DNA of 64,000 bases from Anolis sagrei. Its lineage: Eukaryota; Chordata; Lepidosauria; Squamata; Anolidae. A program made the translations under genes and the position numbers. Shown here piece by piece: positions 32,940-44,606 of the stretch. Position 1 is the stretch's first letter; the number at the start of each line of letters is the position of its first letter. The stretch is from positions 177,487,117 to 177,551,116 of the forward strand of contig NC_090022.1 in the NCBI RefSeq assembly GCF_037176765.1, read 5' to 3'. The notes below the pieces were generated by a model. The model was not told where the DNA came from, made no database searches, and worked only from the letters and a program-made list of their open reading frames with translations.

Positions 32940-33625
32940 CCTTTATTTATACCATCTCCCGCAGGACTCGGTGCGGCTTACAAGAGGCTGAGCCCAAATA
33001 CATCATAAAACATAACAACAACAATACAACAAAGCATAACAAAGCAAAACAATACGATAATGACACGACGCAATTAAAAACCGGTGGCAGGGCCAAATGT
33101 AAGAATTAAAATTCTAAAATGCTGGGCATGTCCAGGGAAATAGGTTGGATATTTTTGAAAATAGGTGGGTGTGCAGATCAGACACTTTCGAGGTGTCTAG
33201 GACTGTGTGATGTATTGGCAAATAATGTGTGCAGATCCGAGTAGGGTGGCCTTTTGCAGCTGACAGATAGTAATTTTGTCAACACAGATTGTTTTTAAGT
33301 GCGGGCCAAGGTCTTTAGGCACTGTACCCAGTGTGTTGATCACCACTGGGACCACCTTGACCAGCTTGTTCCAAAATCTTTGCAGTTCAAATCCACATAT
33401 TGTATAAGCTTTTCCAGTTGCTTCTCATCAATTCTGCTGTTGCCTGGGATTGCAACAGCGACAATCCATACTTTGTTTTTTTCCACGATTGTAAGGTCAG
33501 GAGTATTGTGCTTAAAAACTCTGTCAGTCTGAATTCAAAGTCCCAGAGAAGTTTGACATGTTCATTTTCTGTAACTTTTTCGAGCTTGTGATTCCACCAG
33601 TTCTTTGTCACAAGCAGATGATATT
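32905..33625 (-). mobile_element. R4-clade LINE 3' part
   Basis: Minus strand: NWWNHKLEKVTENEHVKLLW DFEFRLTEF, then a region matching KYGLSLLQSQATAELMRS..., the restriction-like endonuclease end seen in R4/Dong elements, and a 3' tail ending (taa)n (tcataataataataat on plus). One or two frameshifts. Confidence 0.75.
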
Positions 33626-33659
33626 TTTTAATTATTAGTATTATTGGTATTAGTATTAT

Positions 33660-35060
33660 TGTGTGATTCTAGGCTGCATCAACAGGAGTATAGTGCTGCT
33701 TTGATTAGATCAGATGAAATGCCCAGTTCTGGGCACCACAGTTCAAGAAGGATATTAATAATCTAGAAGATAACCAGAGAATGGTGACCAAAATGATCAG
33801 TTTTGAAAACCAAGCCCAATGAGGAACGGCTCAGAAAGTGTTTAGCTTAAAGAAAAGAAGGGTGAGAAGGGACCAGATAGCCATGTTTAAATATTTGAAA
33901 GGCTGTCCTGCTGCAAAGGGGGAAAACTTGTTTCTGCTGCTCTGGAGACTAGGACATGGAGTGTGTTGGCAGGGAAGTGCCAGGAGATTTGAATTTCTTT
34001 TTCTTGCACTGCTAACTTGTATGAATTTATTTAAGCCTTGCTTTTTGCAATCAGGTAGCTTCCCCAAGTTGCAGCCATAGGGCCAGTAACCTGGCAATCA
34101 TTGTTAGTGTCTTTAGACCCGCCCCTTTTCCCAGTGTTTTGGAGGCAAAGGAGGACCTTTGTTCAGTCTCACTGTTTGAAGCCTAGCAGCAGGATGTGTG
34201 GGATTCTCTTTCCCACCTGCACAAAGGCTTCACTTCTCACAGTTCTTCCGGGGAAGTAAAGAAATTTCCACAGCCTTTGCTGGGGGAATACAGCCAGCCT
34301 TTGCTGGGGCAACAGGACAGTTCCTACAGCCTTCGTGGAGTAAAACTAAAGGACACCTTTCAGCTTGGCAGATCTACAGCAACCATTGGCTGGTAAGGGA
34401 CCACTCGGGCTATCCATAAAGCAGCTTAGAGCCGGGAATAGGGGCCCTTACACCAACAAGGTAAAGAAAGATTGCCCGGGGAGGGGTCAGAAGATTTCCC
34501 TAAGGAAGACATGAACAGTTTACCACCAGTTGCCTGCCCTTGATAGCAGATTGAGGAAGCTACCGGTTTTCCAAGGTTATAAAGAATTTAATTCATTTGT
34601 TTGAAGATTTAAGCCCAAATAAATAACTTTGTTGAACTTATTTTGAGCCTCAATAGAACTTTGTGTTGGGAAATCTAAGGGGCCCTTCAGCTGAGGCACC
34701 CCGGCGTCCCGTTGGGCATACAGAAGGCACGTCCTGTAAACAGACATTATTTCAGGCCCAGCGTGCGACAGCATATGGAGCAATGGATTCAAATTATGTT
34801 GGGGGATGCTTCCACCTAAACATTAGGAAGAACTTCCTGATGTTAAGAGCTGTCCAGTAGTGAAATATGCTACTGCCTTAGAGTGTGTTAGAGACTCCTT
34901 TTCCAGAGGCTTTTAGGCAGAGAGTCGGGATGGCCATCTGTTGGGGTGCTTTGTTTGTATTTTCCTGCATGACAGAGGGTTGGACTGGGTGGCCATTGTA
35001 TTTCCTCCAACCGTTGGATTCTAAAATTATATGGCCAGACAAAGAGAAGAGCATTTTGAG
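33660..35060 (+). mobile_element. CR1 LINE split by an LTR-like insertion
   Basis: 33660-33961 (ctgcatcaacaggagtatag ... ctggagactaggacatggag) continues at 34775-35060 (atggagcaatggattcaa ... gaagaacttcctgatgttaagagctg ... ggttggactgggtggcc). The interruption is 813 bp. Confidence 0.85.
33962..34774. mobile_element. Solo-LTR-like insertion (fossil)
   Basis: Begins tgtgttgg, ends gcgacagca(t), and is flanked by a 6-bp repeat atggag (33956-33961, 34775-34780) inside a CR1. No coding content. An aataaa lies near its end (34617 region). Length, TG...CA ends and short duplication fit a single LTR left by recombination; the exact family is unknown. Confidence 0.65.
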
Positions 35061-35064
35061 TGGG

Positions 35065-35521
35065 GTTGTGCGAAGAGCCTTCTCATCCATCTCTGACCTA
35101 CATCCTCACCCCACCCCCCAATTCTGCTTTCTTCTCTGGTGCTCTTAAGGTCTGTCTCTGTCACCGCCTGATGACTCCAGGCTCTGGCCCAGCTTCGGGG
35201 AGAATACGGGAATCACACACTGGCATCTCTTGAGTGGGTAATGGAGAAAAAACAGGGCGAACCAGCCAAAGGATGAGATCATCTGTTTATAACGTAGGAC
35301 TTCTTCCATTAAAGGGGGGAGGAGGAGGAGATGGGGAGGGGAAGCTTTCAAGGACTGATCACTGGCCTGTGAAGCTAGCCTTTTGTTTGTCAGGGTGATT
35401 CTTGCTGTCTCTCAGCTCCTTTTGTGTGTAAGGCTGATGTGCTCTCGGCACATCTCTTTTCTCCTCTCCTGTCTTTCAAAGGAGGTGATGTCATCTGGAG
35501 AGCAGGGAGAGAAAGGGACCA

Positions 35522-35554
<33 letters not shown>

Positions 35555-35815
35555 TATCTATTGAGTATAAGGTTAAAATAGAAAAAAAACCCCTATCTAA
35601 TTCCACATTTTAATTTTCCCACAGGGCATAGGGAAGATTGTCCCTATATAGGACATTAACCTTCTCGCACTGTTATGTCCCCAAAACGGGTATAGCTAGA
35701 CCAAAGCGAGAGAAATTTGTTTTTGGGCACTTACGGCTGTTGCATGTCTTGATACCAATTCCAGTTTATGGTGCCTCTCTCACAAAGCTGTCTTGACAAA
35801 ACTGAGTCAGAGAAG
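35065..35815. other. Unassigned intergenic sequence
   Basis: Contains (tg)n followed by a poly(G) run (35527-35553). No gene recognised. Confidence 0.6.
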
Positions 35816-35817
35816 AT

Positions 35818-37705
35818 GTAATGTCGAAGGCTTTCATGGCAGAGTCACTGGGTTGTTGTAGGTTTTTCGGGCTGTACGGCCATGTTCAGCAGAATAGGAA
35901 GGACAAGGGACCTCTTCCAGAAAATCAGAAACATTGGAGGTAAATTTCAGGCAAAAATTGGCATGATAAGAAACAAAGATGGCAGGGACCTAACAGAAGC
36001 TGAAGAGATCAAGAGAAGGTGGCGAGATTATACAGATGATCTGTATAGGAGGGATAATAATATCGAGGATAGTTTTGATGGTGTGGTGAGTGAATTTGAA
36101 CCAGACATCCTGAGGAGTGAGGTTGAATGGGCCTTAAGAAGCATCGCTAACAACAAGGCAGCAGGAGACAACGGGATCCCAGCTGAACTGTTTAAAATCT
36201 TGAAAGATGATGCTGTCGAGGTGATGCATGCCATATGCCAGCAAATATGGAAAACACAAGAATGGCCATCAGACTGGAAAAAATCAACATATATCCCCAT
36301 ACCAAAAAAGGGAAATGCTAAAGACTGCTCAAACTTCCGTACAGTGGCCCTTATTTCTCATGCCAGTAAGGTAATGCTCAAGATCCTGCAAGGAAGACTC
36401 CAGCAATACATGGAGCGAGAGTGGCCAGATGTTCAAGCTGGGTTTAGAAATGGCAGAGGAACGAGAGACCAGATTGCCAATATCCGCTGGATAATGGAGA
36501 AAGGCAGGGAGTTTCAGGAAAACATCTATTTCTGTTTCATCTACTATTCTAAAGCCTTTACTGTGTGGATCATAATAAATTGTGGCAAGTTGTTGGTGGT
36601 ATGGGCATCCCAAGCCACCTTGTCCCTCTCCTGAGGAATCTGTACAAGGACCAAGTAGCAACAGTTAGAACTGACCATGGAACAACAGACTGGTTCAAGA
36701 TTGGGAAAGGCGTATGGCAGGATTGTATACTCTCCCCCCAACCTATTAAACCTCAAGCCCCATACAACATGCGATGTGCGGGGCTTGATGAATGCAAGGC
36801 TGGGGTGAAAATTGCTGGAAGAAACATTAACAATCTTAGATATGCAAATGACACCACTTTGATGGCCGAAAGCGAGGAGGAGCTGAGGAGCCATCTAATC
36901 AAGGTGAAAAAAGAAAGTGCAAAAGCTGGGTTGCAGTTAAACATAAAAAAAACCCAAGATTCAGGCAACAGGACTGATTGATAACTGGGAAAGAGAGAGA
37001 GAAAATGTGGAGGCAGTGACAGACTTTGTATTTCTATGTGCAAAGATTACTGCAGACACAGACTGCAGCCAGGAAATCAGGAGATGCTTACTTCTTGGGA
37101 GGAGAGCAATGGCCAATCTTGATAAAATAATGAAGAGTAGAGACATCACACTGGCAACAAAGATCCGCATAGTTAAAGCAATGGTATTCCCTATAGACAC
37201 CCACGGATGTGAGACCTGGACCATAGGGAAGGCTGAGCGAAGGAAGATAGATGCTTTTGAACTGTGGTGTTGGAGGAAAGTTCTGAGAGTGCCTTGGACT
37301 GCGAGAAGATCCAACCAGTCCATCCTCCAGGAAATAAAGCCCGACTGCTCATTGGAGGGAAGGATATTAGAGGCCAAGATGAAGTACTTTGGCCACATCA
37401 TGAGAAGACAGGAAAGCTTAGAGAAGACAATGATGCCGGGGAAAATGGAAGGAAAAAGGAAGAGGGGCCGTCCAAGGGCAAGATCAATGGATGGTATCCT
37501 TGAAGTGACTGGATTGACCTTGAAGGAGCTGGGGGTGGTGACGGCCGACAGGGAGCTCTGGCGTGGACTGGCCCATGAAGTCACGAAGAGTCGGAAACGA
37601 CTGAACGAATGAACAACAACATGGCCATGTTCTAGAAGCATTCTCTCCTGATGTTTCACCTGCATCTGTGGCAAACATCCTCAGAGGTTGTGAGGTTTGT
37701 TGGAA
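35818..37705 (+). repeat. GTATTGTCGAAGG repeat interrupted by BovB
   Basis: Left part tgtaatgtcgaaggctttcatgg ... ttcgggctgtacggccatgttc (35818-35887); right part ggccatgttctagaagcattctctcctgatg ... catcctcagagg (37623-37690). The BovB lies between with a 10-bp duplication. Confidence 0.88.
35888..37622 (+). mobile_element. BovB (RTE) LINE, about 1.7 kb, 5'-truncated
   Basis: Reads DGRDLTEAEEIKRRWRDYTD, GIPAELFKILKDDAVEVMHA, YIPIPKKGNAKDCSNFRTVA, DVQAGFRNGRGTRDQIANIR, then in other frames FKIGKGVWQDCILSP, NINNLRYANDTTLMAESEEE and HGCETWTIGKAERRKIDAFE to KSRKRLNE. At least two frameshifts; the RT active site YADD is YAND here, so it is dead. The 3' tail is gaacaacaac. Target duplication ggccatgttc (35878-35887, 37623-37632). 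Confidence 0.95.
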
Positions 37706-37709
37706 ACTA

Positions 37710-38540
37710 GGAAAATGGGTCATTACAACAGAAGCTTTGGCATCATCTTGATCATATTATCCTATCGCTTGGCCAGGTATGCCCTGGCTTCATCTGAGAA
37801 TGTTTGGAAGGTATGCCAAAGCTTCTGTTGTAATGACTTCTGTTGTAATGACTTTTCAGATTCATAATGCTGTCAAATACATTGCTTTAAATTGCACCAC
37901 ATCATCTTGTGTGCAAAACCCCTTTATTAACACTGGCCGTTTTTTTAAAGTCATTTTAATCATGTTTTTACTGGACTGTGTCATTTTTTGTCCCATTTCA
38001 CATTCTAATACCAACTAGGGAGGATGTCCTAAAACTATCAAAAATAGTTTTTTTTTAAAAAAAAAAAATACACCAGTACAGGCTTACCAATGCTTTGGGC
38101 GTGTTTTACAAACTGGTCAAGGAAATGGTCTCTAATTTGCAGAAGTGGCCTGATTGGGCTGCCCAACGGGAATGAATGGGGGCCTTTATCCACATGTGAG
38201 AGAAAAGAGGATGTTTGTGTTCATACTTTGGCTTGGGGTTTGCAAAGCTTGTGTGTCTGTCACTCTGTTTGTGTGTGTGTATGTGTGTATGAAAGAGAGA
38301 GAAAACGAGAGTGCATGGGGAGAAGAGGAGTAAATTGCACTCCTTTTTGCATGAACGCATTGGATCCTCATAAGGTGAGTGTGTTGCGGTGTTCCAGCTG
38401 TGGAGACACGCATACATGCTCCTAGGATTGAAACACAGCACAGGCAGAGAGGCATTGAGTTACTTGAGGCAAGGTGGCACAACACAGCCCTTTCCCCATT
38501 CTGTATATAGAAATTGATTTGGCTGGAATCTTAACTGGGT
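37710..38540. other. Unassigned intergenic sequence
   Basis: Contains the near-direct repeat gaaggtatgccaaagcttctgttgtaatgac beside a gcttctgttgtaatgac copy (37810-37855), (tg)n at 38265-38290 and short frames only. Confidence 0.6.
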
Positions 38541-38552
38541 TTTAGTATGAAC

Positions 38553-38858
38553 CAGGGGTGGCACAACCCATTACGCGAAGTAAGCCTTTGAACTATAGTT
38601 GATTTTGCCCAGGGGCGCTCTGGAGGCGCTCTTGGGGGGGGAAATAGACCTTGAGATATGCGAGTTGTAGTTACTGGGATGTATAGTTCACCTACAATCA
38701 AAGAGCATTCTGAACTCCACCAATGATGGAATTGAACCAAATATGGCACACAGAATTCCCACGACGAACAGAATATATATATCAGTGATTGATTGGGGGG
38801 GGGGGGGGCACCAAAATACTGTTTGCTTACCGTTGAAAATTACCTAGGGCCGCCTCTG
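38553..38858. mobile_element. hAT MITE with embedded module
   Basis: Termini caggggtggcacaac and gggccgcctctg, perfect 8-bp target duplication gtatgaac (38545-38552, 38859-38866). The interior 38645-38770 is the gttcacctacaatcaaagagcattctgaac module. Two poly(G) runs (38634-38640, 38796-38808). Confidence 0.9.
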
Positions 38859-39052
38859 GTATGAACATACCATAATTCATCATACCTGAGGATAGCAAGG
38901 GTGTGGGGTGGCCGGACAGGCCCTATAGACTTCTAAAACCTGAGTGCTATTCCACATCTGCAAACTGAGACTACAATCCTGATGGTGTTTAGCCCCTGTA
39001 ATGCCAACATAAGTCATGATTGGGGTCTTTCATAAGGAAGCAGCCACTACAG

Positions 39053-40486
39053 CAGGGGGTCCACAAACTTTTTAAACAGATGACCAGGTCACAGTCCCGC
39101 AAACTATTGGAGGGCCGAATTATAATTTGAAAAAAAAAACATGAATGAATTCCTTTGCACACTGCACATATCTTATCTGTGCAGAAAACACTTTAAAACA
39201 ATATAATTTTTTAAATTAGAATTTTATTAATTTTATATAGATTACAACAAAAGAGTGAGAACAATAAAGTATAGGAAAGTGAGGAAATGAAGAAAAGAAA
39301 GAAAAAAGAAGAAGAAGCAAAAAAGTATGCTAAAATCCCAAATAACCCCTAAAAAAACAACTACAAAAATACACAAAAAACACAAAAAAAAACCCAAAAA
39401 AAAATACTTCCATTCCATCTTCTTGGATCATATCTTCTTATTATTCAAAAATATAAAACAAGTTCAAAAAGAAATTGTCTCTCTTGTTTCTTATTTTCCC
39501 AAATTGTCCAGATATTCGTGGAGATTATCCCAATTTGTTCTTCTTCGTATCATACCTGTATTTTTCTTCAACAAAAAAGTCAATTCATCCAAGTCCTTTA
39601 TTTCTCTGATTTTTTCCACCCATTCCTGTACGGGTGGTACTGAGTCATTCTTCCAATTCTAGCGGCGGTCGTCATATATTTTTAGTGTAATTATATTAGT
39701 GTGTATTAGTGATATGTTGATTTTTCGTCGTGCTTTATTGTAAACTGTCTTTTATATGTTGTACACCGCCGTGAGTCGCCCTAAAGGGCTGAGAACGGTG
39801 GTCAACAAATGCAGCAAATAAAAAAAAAAATATATGTAAAAAGTTTATCCTCTTGTTCCATCAGTTGTAGATCTAAATCTGTAAAACCTAACAAATAATA
39901 CTCTGGTTTTCTTATGAATGTTCTTTTTAAAATCTTCTGTATCTCTTCATGAACTACCCTCCAAAACTTTACTGCTTCTTTGCAAGTACACCACATATGG
40001 TAGAAGGAGCCAACCTGTTCCAAGCATTTCCAACACTTATCAGAAACCGTTTTATACATTTTAGCCAATTGTTTCGGTGTGGTATACCATCTGTGGAACA
40101 TTTTTATTCAATTTTCTTTTAAATCCATTGCGTATGTATATTTTAATTTTTTGTTCCACATCTGTTCCCACTCCCTCATTTGAATTGGTCTTCTTAAATT
40201 TTGAGCCCACTTTATCATACAGTTTTTAATCTGTTCTTTTTTCAGTCAGCCAGGTAAGTAATATGTTTTAAACAATATAATTAAAATGAAGAATGATTTT
40301 AACAAATATAAACTTATTAGTATTTCAATAGGAAGTGTGGGCCTGCTTTTGGCTGATGAGATAAGATTGTTGTTGTTGTTGTGTGCTTTCAAGTCGTTTC
40401 AGACTTAGGTTGATCCTGAGCGAGGGCCAGGTAAATGATCTTGGAGGGCCATATCCGGCCCTTGGACCTTAGTTTGAGGACCCCTG
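39053..40486. mobile_element. hAT MITE (caggggtcctc family) opened by an L1
   Basis: Left end cagggggtccacaaactttttaaacag, right end ttagtttgaggacccctg. Flanks cactacag (39045-39052) and cacta(cag) (40487-40494). The last three bases on the right coincide with the start of a pogo element, so only five bases are independent. L1 inserted at about 39205-40262. Confidence 0.85.
39205..40262 (-). mobile_element. L1-clade LINE 3' part, with a nested L2-type piece
   Basis: Minus strand 40101-39802 reads MFHRWYTTPKQLAKMYKTVS, KCWKCLEQVGSFYHMWCTCK and FWRVVHEEIQKIL, the cysteine-bearing C-terminus of L1 ORF2. 39661-39828 on plus (caccgccgtgagtcgccctaaagggctgag ... aaataaaaaaaa) is an L2-type 3' end inserted in it. 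Confidence 0.85.
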
Positions 40487-40491
40487 CACTA

Positions 40492-41631
40492 CAGTGTTCC
40501 CTTGCTATTTTGCGGTTTGCTTTTAGCAGACTCGCTATTTCGTGGTTTTTCAATAAATATTAATTTAAAATATATATCGCAGTATTTTCGCTGTTTCGTG
40601 GGTTTTTGCCGCCGCTGCTCTCCGAGGCGTTTTTTACCTCCTTGATCCTCCCTCCCTTCCTCCAGCCTTGAAGGGTTTTTCCTTCCTTTCCTTCGCTCTT
40701 TCTCTCTCTTCATCCGGCAAAGAGAAAGGCGAGGAGGGCTTGCATCCTTTCCTTCCTTCCTTCGCAGCCACTGCACTGACAGGGAGGTGGGGAGGAGGGA
40801 GCTACGGGGGAGGGGGAGGAAGAGGAGTACTTGGTAAAACAGAAACAGGGTTTATTTTAAGTTTATAAAGACTTTTAAAAGTGTATAACTACTAAAATCT
40901 ATAGAAATAAAAATGTAATGTCAGTTTGTGGTATTCACAGAACTCAAAAACCACTGGACGAATTGACACCAAATTTGGACACAAGACACCTAACAACCCA
41001 ATGTATGTCCTTCACTAAAAAAATGACTTTGTCATTTGGGAGTTGTAGTTGCTGGGATTTATAGTTCACCTACAATCAAAGAGCATTCTGAACCCCACAA
41101 ATGATGAAATTGAATAAAACGTGACACACAGTTCTCCCATGACTAACTGAACACACTGGAAGGTTCCACCAATGATGGAATTCAACCAAACGTGGCATAC
41201 TAACTGAAAATACTGGGAGGGTTTGATGGGCAGTGTCCTTTGGTTTTGGAGTTGTAGATCACCTACATCCAAAGATCACTGTGGACTCAAACAATAATGG
41301 ATCTGGACCAAACTCTACACAAATACTCAATATGCCCAATTGTGACCATTGGTGGAGTTTGGGGAAAATAGAATCTTGACATTTGGGAGTTGTAGTTCAC
41401 CTACAATCACAGAGCATTCTGAACCCCACCAACGATAGAATTGGGCCAAACCTCCCACACAGAACCCCCATGACCACCAGAGTGGGCCACAGCAACGCGT
41501 GGCAGGGGACGGCTAGTAATGCATAAATATTAAAATAATATTAAAATAACTATAGCGTCCTTACTTCGTGGATTTTCACTTATTGCGGGTGGTCCTGGAA
41601 CGTAACACCTGCGATAAGTGAGGGAACACTG
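40492..41631. mobile_element. pogo/Tigger-like MITE split by a Helitron
   Basis: Termini cagtgttcccttgctattttgcgg and gcgataagtgagggaacactg, flanked by TA (40490-40491, 41632-41633). Same family as 16036-16614. The Helitron at 40898-41516 sits within. Confidence 0.9.
40898..41516 (+). mobile_element. Non-autonomous Helitron with exact A/T insertion
   Basis: Begins TC (tctatagaaataaaaatgtaatg), ends gccacagcaacgcgtggcag gggacggCTAG with a gccac/gtggc hairpin. The base before is A and after is T, the Helitron signature. The interior carries the hAT-type module (41035-41470). Confidence 0.9.
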
Positions 41632-41633
41632 TA

Positions 41634-41945
41634 TTTCTTTGTATATTTAGCCCTCCACATTTGTGAGTTTTACTCGAGCAGGTTTGATTACTTGATTAAT
41701 GTTTCTCTAGGAATTTCTAGGTCCTCTAGCATAACTCTATGGTCTATAATATTATGCTGGAGGACCTATAGATACTTTTGTGGTTCCTCTAGTGTGATTC
41801 TATGGAATGTTTCCAGAAGAGGTTGCACTGGAGAACCTTGATATTCTTAGAAAGGAGTTCTCTGGCATTGTTAAACTTGTGGGTTTTCCACTTTTGCAGT
41901 GAATTTGAAAGGCTGACGCTATAATACTTTGACAGCTCCAGAGAC
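41634..41945. other. Unassigned intergenic sequence
   Basis: Holds two near-identical short stretches (ggtcctctagcataactctatgg and ggttcctctagtgtgattctatgg) but no recognised element. Confidence 0.5.
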
Positions 41946-41952
41946 AACTCCA

Positions 41953-42480
41953 TCTATATATATATATATGCTCTGTGCATAATGAGTACCTTAAAAACAA
42001 AAGAACCAATGAACGAAATCACACCAAATTTGGCAACAAAACGTCTCAGAACACTTTGTAGCCCATTTCTTAAGGTTGGCTCTGCACCTCGTGGTGCCAG
42101 AGCGCAGTCTGTTCAGCCCCTTCCAATTCGCCCAGTTTTCTATGTGCCCAGGAGGGAGTCTCTCATTTGGTATTAGCCATTGATTGAGGTTCTGGGTTTG
42201 AGCCTGCCACTTTTGGACTCTCGCTTGCTGGGGTGTTCCAGCGAGTGTCTCTGTAGATCTTAGAAGACTACTTCTTGATTTAAGTCGTTGAGCTGCTGGT
42301 TGATAAGGGAGAGGTGACTTAGTGTCATCTGGTATATATCATATAGGATAACCAGGGAAAGAAAAGCAGCCTTTGCTCCCTGAACCACCAGCATAAGGAC
42401 ATTGTTGAGCTTTACATTTTGCCAGTGGTCTAATGGGAGCTTGGCCTGAGCCAGATGCCTCCCTCTGTCTTATAATAGAA
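41953..42480 (+). mobile_element. Helitron-like 5' end with LINE fragment
   Basis: tctatatatatatatatgctctgtgcataatgag ... gaacgaaatcacaccaaatttggcaacaaaacg resembles a Helitron 5' region. 42055-42300 is the reverse of a Jockey-like LINE C-terminus also present at 61650-62300. 3' end not found. Confidence 0.5.
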
Positions 42481-42604
42481 ATCAGCCTAAAAGTACTATC
42501 TGTGTAATAGATAGATATATAGATACATAAGCAGCTGTACGCATGTATTGTGCTGACGTATTTGGTGGCAAAATGCTAAAACTATATACTATTATAAGAG
42601 AGCC

Positions 42605-42835
42605 AGTGACGTTCACTAGTTTGAGCATCAGACTATGGTTGTGGTGACTAGGGTTCGATTTTTGGCTTTGCCATGGAAACCAACTGGGTGACTTTGGCCA
42701 TGTCCTGTTCAGTGGAAAGCAATGACAACTGTCTCCAAAACAAATCTGGCCAACAAAACCCCAGGATAGATTTGTCTTAGGGTCTCCAGAAATCCATAAT
42801 GACCTAAAGGTACATAATAACAATATATGTTATTA
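42605..42835 (+). mobile_element. SINE type C
   Basis: gtttgagcatcagactatgg ... gactagggttcgatttttgg ctttgccatggaaacc ... aaaaccccaggatagatttgtcttagggtctcc: tRNA-like A and B boxes and the conserved body. Confidence 0.8.
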
Positions 42836-42839
42836 ATAT

Positions 42840-43325
42840 TACACAATGGAAAATAGGTGGACGGCAGGCTCAGAGCTGCTTCTAAGCAGCCACGCAAGTA
42901 ACTGTGTGGTTACGGTAATGCAATTTGTGTGGGGGAAATATGCAAGTTGTGAGCAAATGTAGGCGGACAGAGATGAGTAACTCCTGAAAGGTGGGGGGGG
43001 GGGCATCCTCAGATATGTGGCAGGTGTCAAAAGATTTAATACAATTGCATCTTTCAGAAAAAATAAACTCCCAGAAGAAAGATCATTTGATAAAAAGAAA
43101 TTATTCCTGGTGGCCTTGGCCCTTGGTTTCAAAAACGATCATTTGCCATATAAATGAATGTAAAGAGTAAATACAACCAGATTTACTCCAGTGGATATCT
43201 TTCCTCATTACATTGCATTGCATTGTGATGTTTTATTTGTCCTCTAACCCACTAAAATAGATTGTGTTAGCAGAATTGTTAGTACTCAATGATGAACTCT
43301 GTTGTTAAATTCAAAGTTCATGATT
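42840..43325. other. Unassigned intergenic sequence
   Basis: No family recognised; poly(G) run at 42991-43001. Confidence 0.5.
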
Positions 43326-43329
43326 ACCA

Positions 43330-44606
43330 GGAAGCTATAGAGGGTTACAAATGCTGTGACCCCTTAGTACAGTTCCTCATGTTATGGTGACCCTCATATT
43401 TTTGTTGCTACTTCATAACTGTCATTTCGCTACTGTTATGAATCACAATGTAAATATCTGATATACAGGATGTATTCACTGGACCAAATTTGGCACAAAT
43501 ACCTGATACGCCCAAATTTGAATAATGTTGGAGTTGGGGGGGGGGGGGATTGATTTTGTTATTTGGGAGTTGTAGTTGCTGGGATTTATAGTTCACCTAC
43601 AATCAAAGAGCATTCTGAAATCCACCAGCGATGGAATTGAACCAAACTTGGCACAAGAACAACTCCCATGACCAACAGAACATACTGGAAGGGTTTGGTG
43701 GGCATTGACCTTGAGTTTTGGAGTTGTAGTTCACCTACATCCAGAGAGCACTGAGGTCTCAAGTAATGATGGAGCTGGACTAAACTTGGCATGAATACTC
43801 AGTATACCCAAATGTGAACACTGGTGGAATTTGGGGGTAAATAGACCTTGACATTTGAGAGTTGTTGTTGCTGGGATTTATAGTTCACCTACAATCAAAG
43901 AGCATTCTGAACCTCACCAATGATAGAATTGGGCCAAACATCCCACACAGGAGTTGTTGTAGGTTTTTTCGGGCAGCGTTTCTCAGGACCCCTGGGGGGT
44001 GTCACGAGGAGGTGTAAGAGGGGTCACCAAAGACCATCAGAAAACATAGTATTTTATGTTGGTCATGGAGGTTCTGTGTGGGATGTATTGTCGAAGGCTT
44101 TCATGGCTGGAATCACTGGGTTGTTATAGGCTTTTTGGGGCTATATGGCCATGTTCTAGAGCAGTGATTCTCAACCTGGGGTCCCCAGATGTTTTTGGCC
44201 TTCAACTCCCAGAAATCCTAACAGCTGGTAAACTGGCTGGGATTTCTGGGAGTTGTAGGCCAGAAACATCTGGGGACCCCAGGTTGAGAACCACTGTTCT
44301 AGAGGCATTCTCTCCTGACGTTTCGCCTGCAACTACGGCAGACAGAGGTCCTCACAACCCTTGGGGATACTTGCCATAGATGCAGGCAAAACGTCAGGAG
44401 AGAATGCCTCAGAACATGGCCATATAGCCCAAAAAAACCTGTAACAACCCAAGGATTCCAGCCATGAAAGCCTTCGACAATACATCCCACACAGAACCTC
44501 CATGACCAAGATAAAATACTGTGTTCTCTGATGGTCTTTAGTGACCCCTCTGACACCCTCTCACGACACCCCCCAGGGGTCCCGACCTCCAGGTTGGGAA
44601 ACGCTG
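43330..44606 (-). mobile_element. Charlie-like hAT, rearranged, containing a large palindrome
   Basis: 43340-43950 is the right portion of a Charlie-like hAT in reverse (gtgaccccttagtacagttcctcatg ... ). 44493-44606 is its left end (cccccaggggtcccgacctccaggttgggaaacgctg). Between them lies an inverted duplication described separately. Confidence 0.75.
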
